A DNA stretch of 64,000 nucleotides from Brasenia schreberi (lineage: Eukaryota; Streptophyta; Magnoliopsida; Nymphaeales; Cabombaceae), in assembly GCA_036023115.1 (NCBI GenBank), contig JAYKKT010000048.1:3682001-3746000 (forward strand), read 5' to 3'. Positions 59,998 through 64,000 of the stretch are shown one piece after another. The position numbers and the translations under genes were made by a program. The notes beneath the pieces are model-generated. The model saw only the letters and a program-made list of their open reading frames with translations, was not told the DNA's origin and made no database searches. Position 1 is the first letter of the stretch. Each line of letters opens with the position of its first letter.

Positions 59998-61026
59998 AAG
60001 TAGTATGAGAGTCTCTTTGACTTGATATCAAAGGAGGATTGCAGCGGAAGATCATCCATCTGGTAGATCGAAGTCTTTTGGAGTGCCGTTGTAGAATTTC
60101 AGCTAGATCAGCATTGATTCCAACGGTATTTGTCAAGGTGAGTTTTGATATAATTTTGCTGAAACAAGGACACCTAGATCTGGCCAAGAAGGAGCGTTTC
60201 TTGTAGATCTAGACGTGATCTATCACTTTGAATAAGATCTATACAGATCTACACAAAAAGAACCGTAGATCGGGTTCTTAAGTGCGATTGACTTTAAAAT
60301 TTTATAGATCTTGAAGAACAATAAGAGTTTGATCAAATCTGTAGCAAATTCAACATTAGGGAAGGTTGATTTAACTGTTAAGGGTCTTGATCTACTGAGG
60401 TAAGTCGAGAATAAGAGCAAATCGGGACAGATATGTCATGGTTTGAGCAAGATCGTCCAACGATCAATAACGATTGTCAATTTTTTATGTAATTCTAGAC
60501 TGACTATTGATCCGAGTGAAACAGTTGTTTAGCCATGATTTCTTTGGTAAATATGCTGATGATTAGCAAGGTTAACACTTCAACTTTGGAGAAATTTCTG
60601 TGCCGGTGCAAAAATTGTTTGTGTTTTGATCAGTTAAGTATTGTGTTTTCTTGAATTTTGCTGTTTTTCTTGTGAATTAAGGTTGTAAGGGTGTTGTAAT
60701 TCATGGAGTTGGGTCGATTTGAATTCATTTGAAGTGTTGTAATAGCTATACTAAAGACAACTGTAGTTAGACAGGATTTATTTTGCATTGGTGCCTTGTA
60801 AGTGTTTGTATAAAGTCTCCAAACATCGAAAATGGGTAAGAGCATACGTGATACAACAGAAGATGGAGTGTCTGCACAGAGCACCATATAAGTCGTGTTG
60901 CAGCAATTTCCCAACAACTTCAAATCTGCAAACTCAGCATGATCAGTTTGGGCAGCAACTATAGGGTGTGCAGATCGGCCAACAACTTCTTGATCATTTG
61001 GAGGTTGAGTTCCAAAACTTCCAAAC
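59998..61026 (+). mobile_element. Internal sequence after LTR A, mostly non-coding
   Basis: Leader-like region containing gatatcaaagg (a possible worn primer site, ~60029). A short gag-like start is near 60833 (MGKSIRDTTEDGVSAQST) followed by stops. Ends abruptly at a second LTR A fragment. Confidence 0.5.
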
Positions 61027-63930
61027 TGACACGCCCATCACCCACCTGAAAACCTCCCTTAAGGTGAAGTGTGTTTCGAGTTGGTGACAGACACCGTCAC
61101 AACACTTGTAGACCCCATCCCGTAGTGCGCGACCTGCCTACGCCACAATCACATGTGCTCCGTGCACCCTGCCATCACACGTGACATCCTGCAACACCGG
61201 GACACTTTGATCACGAGATCATCTTAAGTCCCGAAAGCAAGCTACCATGTAAGGGGACATATAGGATGCGACTAGTTGAGTTGGATGAACTGAGGAAGCA
61301 ACTAGGCAAGTTGCTTGATGCAGGTGATACAACCATCGAAGAGTCTGTATGGCTCTCGAGTTTTGTTCAAGAGAAAACACAATGGTTCGATGAGAATGTA
61401 TGTCGATTATTGTGTATTAAATAAGTAACCATCAGGGATAAGTATTCACTGCCTTTGGTTGCAGATTTGTTTGAAAGGTTGAGCGGTGCACGATTGTTCA
61501 TAAAGTTGAACTTGTGCTTCAGATATTGGCAAGTACAAATTGCATCCGGAGATGAGGAGAAGACAATAATGGTGACTACATAAGGGTCGTTTGAATTCCT
61601 TGTCATGTCGTATGGACATCAATGCCCCAATTGCATTTAATCGATTTATAAATGAAGTTTTGTATGTACTCTTAGATAATTTTGTCATTGTGTATTTAGA
61701 TGATATTATAATTTACAGTAAGAGTCTAGAGACACATATAGAACATCTTAAAGAGGTGTTTAGTAGGCTGTGTGAGCATGAATTATATGTAAGGAGAGAA
61801 AAATGTGTGTTTGAAAGGGAAGAGATTTCCTTCCAAGTTCATGTAGTAGGATATGGTTATGTAAAGATGAACCTAAAGAAAATTAAGGTAATCGTACATT
61901 GGGAGATTCCTAGGGGAATCACGAAACTTATAAGTTTTCTTGGTTTAGCTAATTATTATCGAAGGTTCATCAAAGGCTTTTCCATGATAGTTGCCCCACC
62001 CATGAAGATGCTTAAGAAGGAGTTATCATAGAGTTGGGATGCGCCTCGCTTCAAGGTGTTTGAAGACTTAAAACACGCCATCTCTAGCGACTCTGTGCTG
62101 TACCTACCAGACTTCACACTACCCTTTGACCTACATACACACGCCAACAACATTGTAGCACTTGGCCTCCTTGTACAGGAGGGACATCGAGTTGCTTTTG
62201 AGAGCCGAAAGCTTAAAGGGGCGAAAACTCGATATAGGACTCATAAAAAGGAGTTACTAGTTGTCGTTAATTGTTTGCATGTATGGAGAGATTATCTCTT
62301 AGGAGCCCCATTCATGGTGATCAAAGACAATGTGGCCAATACATTCCTCAAGACCTAAGAGAATCTGACGGCTAGGCAAGTGCATTAGTTATAGTTCATG
62401 AAGGAGTACGAGTTCCAGTAACAGTAGCAACTAGGGAAGCATAATGTGGTAGTAGATGCCCTTAATCGCAAGAGAGTGACTGAGATGGTGTGCACTATCA
62501 CATATCTTGAAAGAGATTTGTAGCAACAGGTGGGGTTGCATCCACTAACAGACCCTGCATATGAACAACTAAGGAGGTAAGCATTTAGTGCATTGCCAAG
62601 AACATCGTAGAGGACACTGGACTCCTTATGACATTGGAACACCAGTTGGGGGCATAAAAAACTAGTGATCCATGACGTGTGATCCTCAAAGTCTCACACT
62701 AGTAAGGAGGCAAGCTTGTGAGCGCATCGCCAAGAACATTGTGGACGACGATGGACTCCTTTCGACATTGGAGCACCATTTGGTGATGTTGAAAATAGGT
62801 GATCTACGACGTGTGATCCTCAAAGTCTCTCACCGGGACTTTTGCAACCCTTACCAGTGTCGAGTCGACCTTGGTCTTCGGTGACTATAAATTTCATTGC
62901 TTGAGTTCCTTGTGTTGATGGGTTTGAATCCATGTTTGTGATTGTTGACAAGTTTTCTAAGTATACTATCTTCATGGCAACCTCAAGAGAATGGTCACTA
63001 AAGAAGCATCCAATCTCTTCACAAAAAATGTTGCAAAGCACTTTAGAATATTTGAGGAGATCACATGAGACAGAGACACTAGATTTGAGCCGACACAATG
63101 CTAGATTTCTCGATGACTCATCATCCTCAAAGAGATAGTTAAACTGAACGGGTCAATGAGTTATTAGAGGAATATCTAAGACATTATATAACAGTTAGTC
63201 AGAAAAATTGGGTTTGTTTGCTTGAGAGAGCATAGTTTGCACACAATATACACAAGAGTTCTTCTACGAGCAAGAGCCCTTTTGAGTTGACAATGGGATG
63301 ATAACCATTGTTTCCTCTCGACTTAGCCAAGGTGGGGCTAACCGCAATTGTCTAGTGACTTTAAAAGAAATTCAAAAGAGGCATCCCATGCTAGAGGAAG
63401 CACGTACCTTGCTTGAGCGCGCGAGAGCAAGGATGACAACATTCTCTAATAGGAAGGGGAAGGACATACAATACGATATTGGAGATAACATTGACTAAGA
63501 ATCCCCAATTACATATGGAAACATGTGTATAAAGGGATCCAACTCAATCTCAAACCCAAGTATGATGCTCCATTTGAGATTATGGAGAAGATTGGCAGGG
63601 TACTTATATGTTAAAGTCTACCAGAACGATTGAAGATTCACCCAGTCTTCCACATTTTTCAACATAAACCTTGCTATGAAGATCCATTTCGATGAGAGAG
63701 TCTTCCACCTCCACTAGTTAAGAAGGATTTGGGTCCTATATCGGAGATACTTCGGCATGAAGTACGTGGACAAGGGCCTAAGAAACTTTCGTGGTATTTG
63801 GTTAGATGAACCGATAAAGGAGAGGATGATGACACTTTGCTTCCAATTACTTAACTTTGGTAGCATGAAGACATGGTGCAATAATTTCACAAGGCATCGA
63901 GGACGAGTCTGAAAACATGTGGGGGAGAAT
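61027..63930 (+). mobile_element. Ty3/gypsy deletion derivative, copy B2
   Basis: Near copy of 44091-46990: the LTR A end, the LTR B remnant, then directly RT (ESVWLSSFVQEKTQWFDEN, 61591-62031 VIVYLDDIIIYSKSLETHIE), RNase H (62056-62358), and integrase (62672-63498). It shares with B1 the LTR-to-RT deletion junction, the TAA after 'VTT' and the 'MSYGHQ' frame loss. It differs by a ~21-base deletion near 63088 in the integrase. Purine tract gtgggggagaat at 63919-63930. Confidence 0.9.
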
Positions 63931-64000
63931 TATCACAGCACTTGCATACCCCGTCCCCCAATGCGCACGCCACTTGGATTGACGCCACAATCACGTGCAT
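63931..64000 (+). repeat. Gypsy LTR type B, start (cut by window end)
   Basis: tatcacagcacttgcatacc, as at 46991. Continues beyond the window. Confidence 0.7.

Overview
This is a window of plant nuclear DNA, most likely from a eudicot. The evidence is many small GT-AG introns, AT-rich spacers, Ty1/copia and Ty3/gypsy LTR retrotransposons, RTE-type LINEs ending in (TTG)n, MITEs, and plant or plastid genes (TOC1, OEP37, a RAP-domain protein, the plastid Cu-ATPase PAA2). The species cannot be told from the sequence. Coordinates of multi-exon genes were worked out by eye from splice sites, reading phase and remembered family motifs, so they are models.

Layout. 0.3-3.6 kb: remains of a PAA2/HMA8-like copper ATPase gene, cut by a copia element. 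4.9-14.9 kb (+): an uncharacterised, probably plastid-targeted membrane protein gene; its 7.1-kb intron holds a complete 5.66-kb copia element on the opposite strand. 17.4-21.6 kb (-): fragments of three unrelated genes on one strand (RPS15A, an alpha/beta-hydrolase, exon 1 of OEP37). 21.8-23.3 kb: an RTE LINE. 26.0-28.3 kb (-): TOC1/PRR1, the evening clock gene, with all six coding exons readable but a CGA-to-TGA type stop at the end of its CCT domain; an Evening Element, a CCA1-binding motif and a G-box lie upstream. 29.3-32.1 kb: AT-rich spacer with MITEs. 32.1-34.4 kb (+): a decayed RAP-domain gene. 36.3-48.65 kb: nested LINE, copia and gypsy debris, including a large inverted repeat. 53.5-58.5 kb (-): an apparently intact seven-exon gene for proteasome assembly chaperone 3, with intron 1 swollen by transposons. 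59.3-64 kb: more gypsy sequence, a near copy of 44.1-47.1 kb.

The host genes do not form a functional cluster. TOC1 belongs to the central clock, PAC3 to proteasome assembly, and OEP37, PAA2, RAP and the membrane protein have known or likely plastid roles. Genes intact or nearly so (PAC3, the membrane protein, TOC1) alternate with decayed ones (PAA2, RAP, RPS15A, hydrolase, OEP37). Several lesions are single-base frameshifts or CGA-to-TGA changes, so real decay must be separated from assembly error. The strongest unusual signals are the hydrolase/RPS15A fusion, the three-gene fragment cluster, the TOC1 stop codon, and a defective gypsy derivative present in three copies that share the same lesions.
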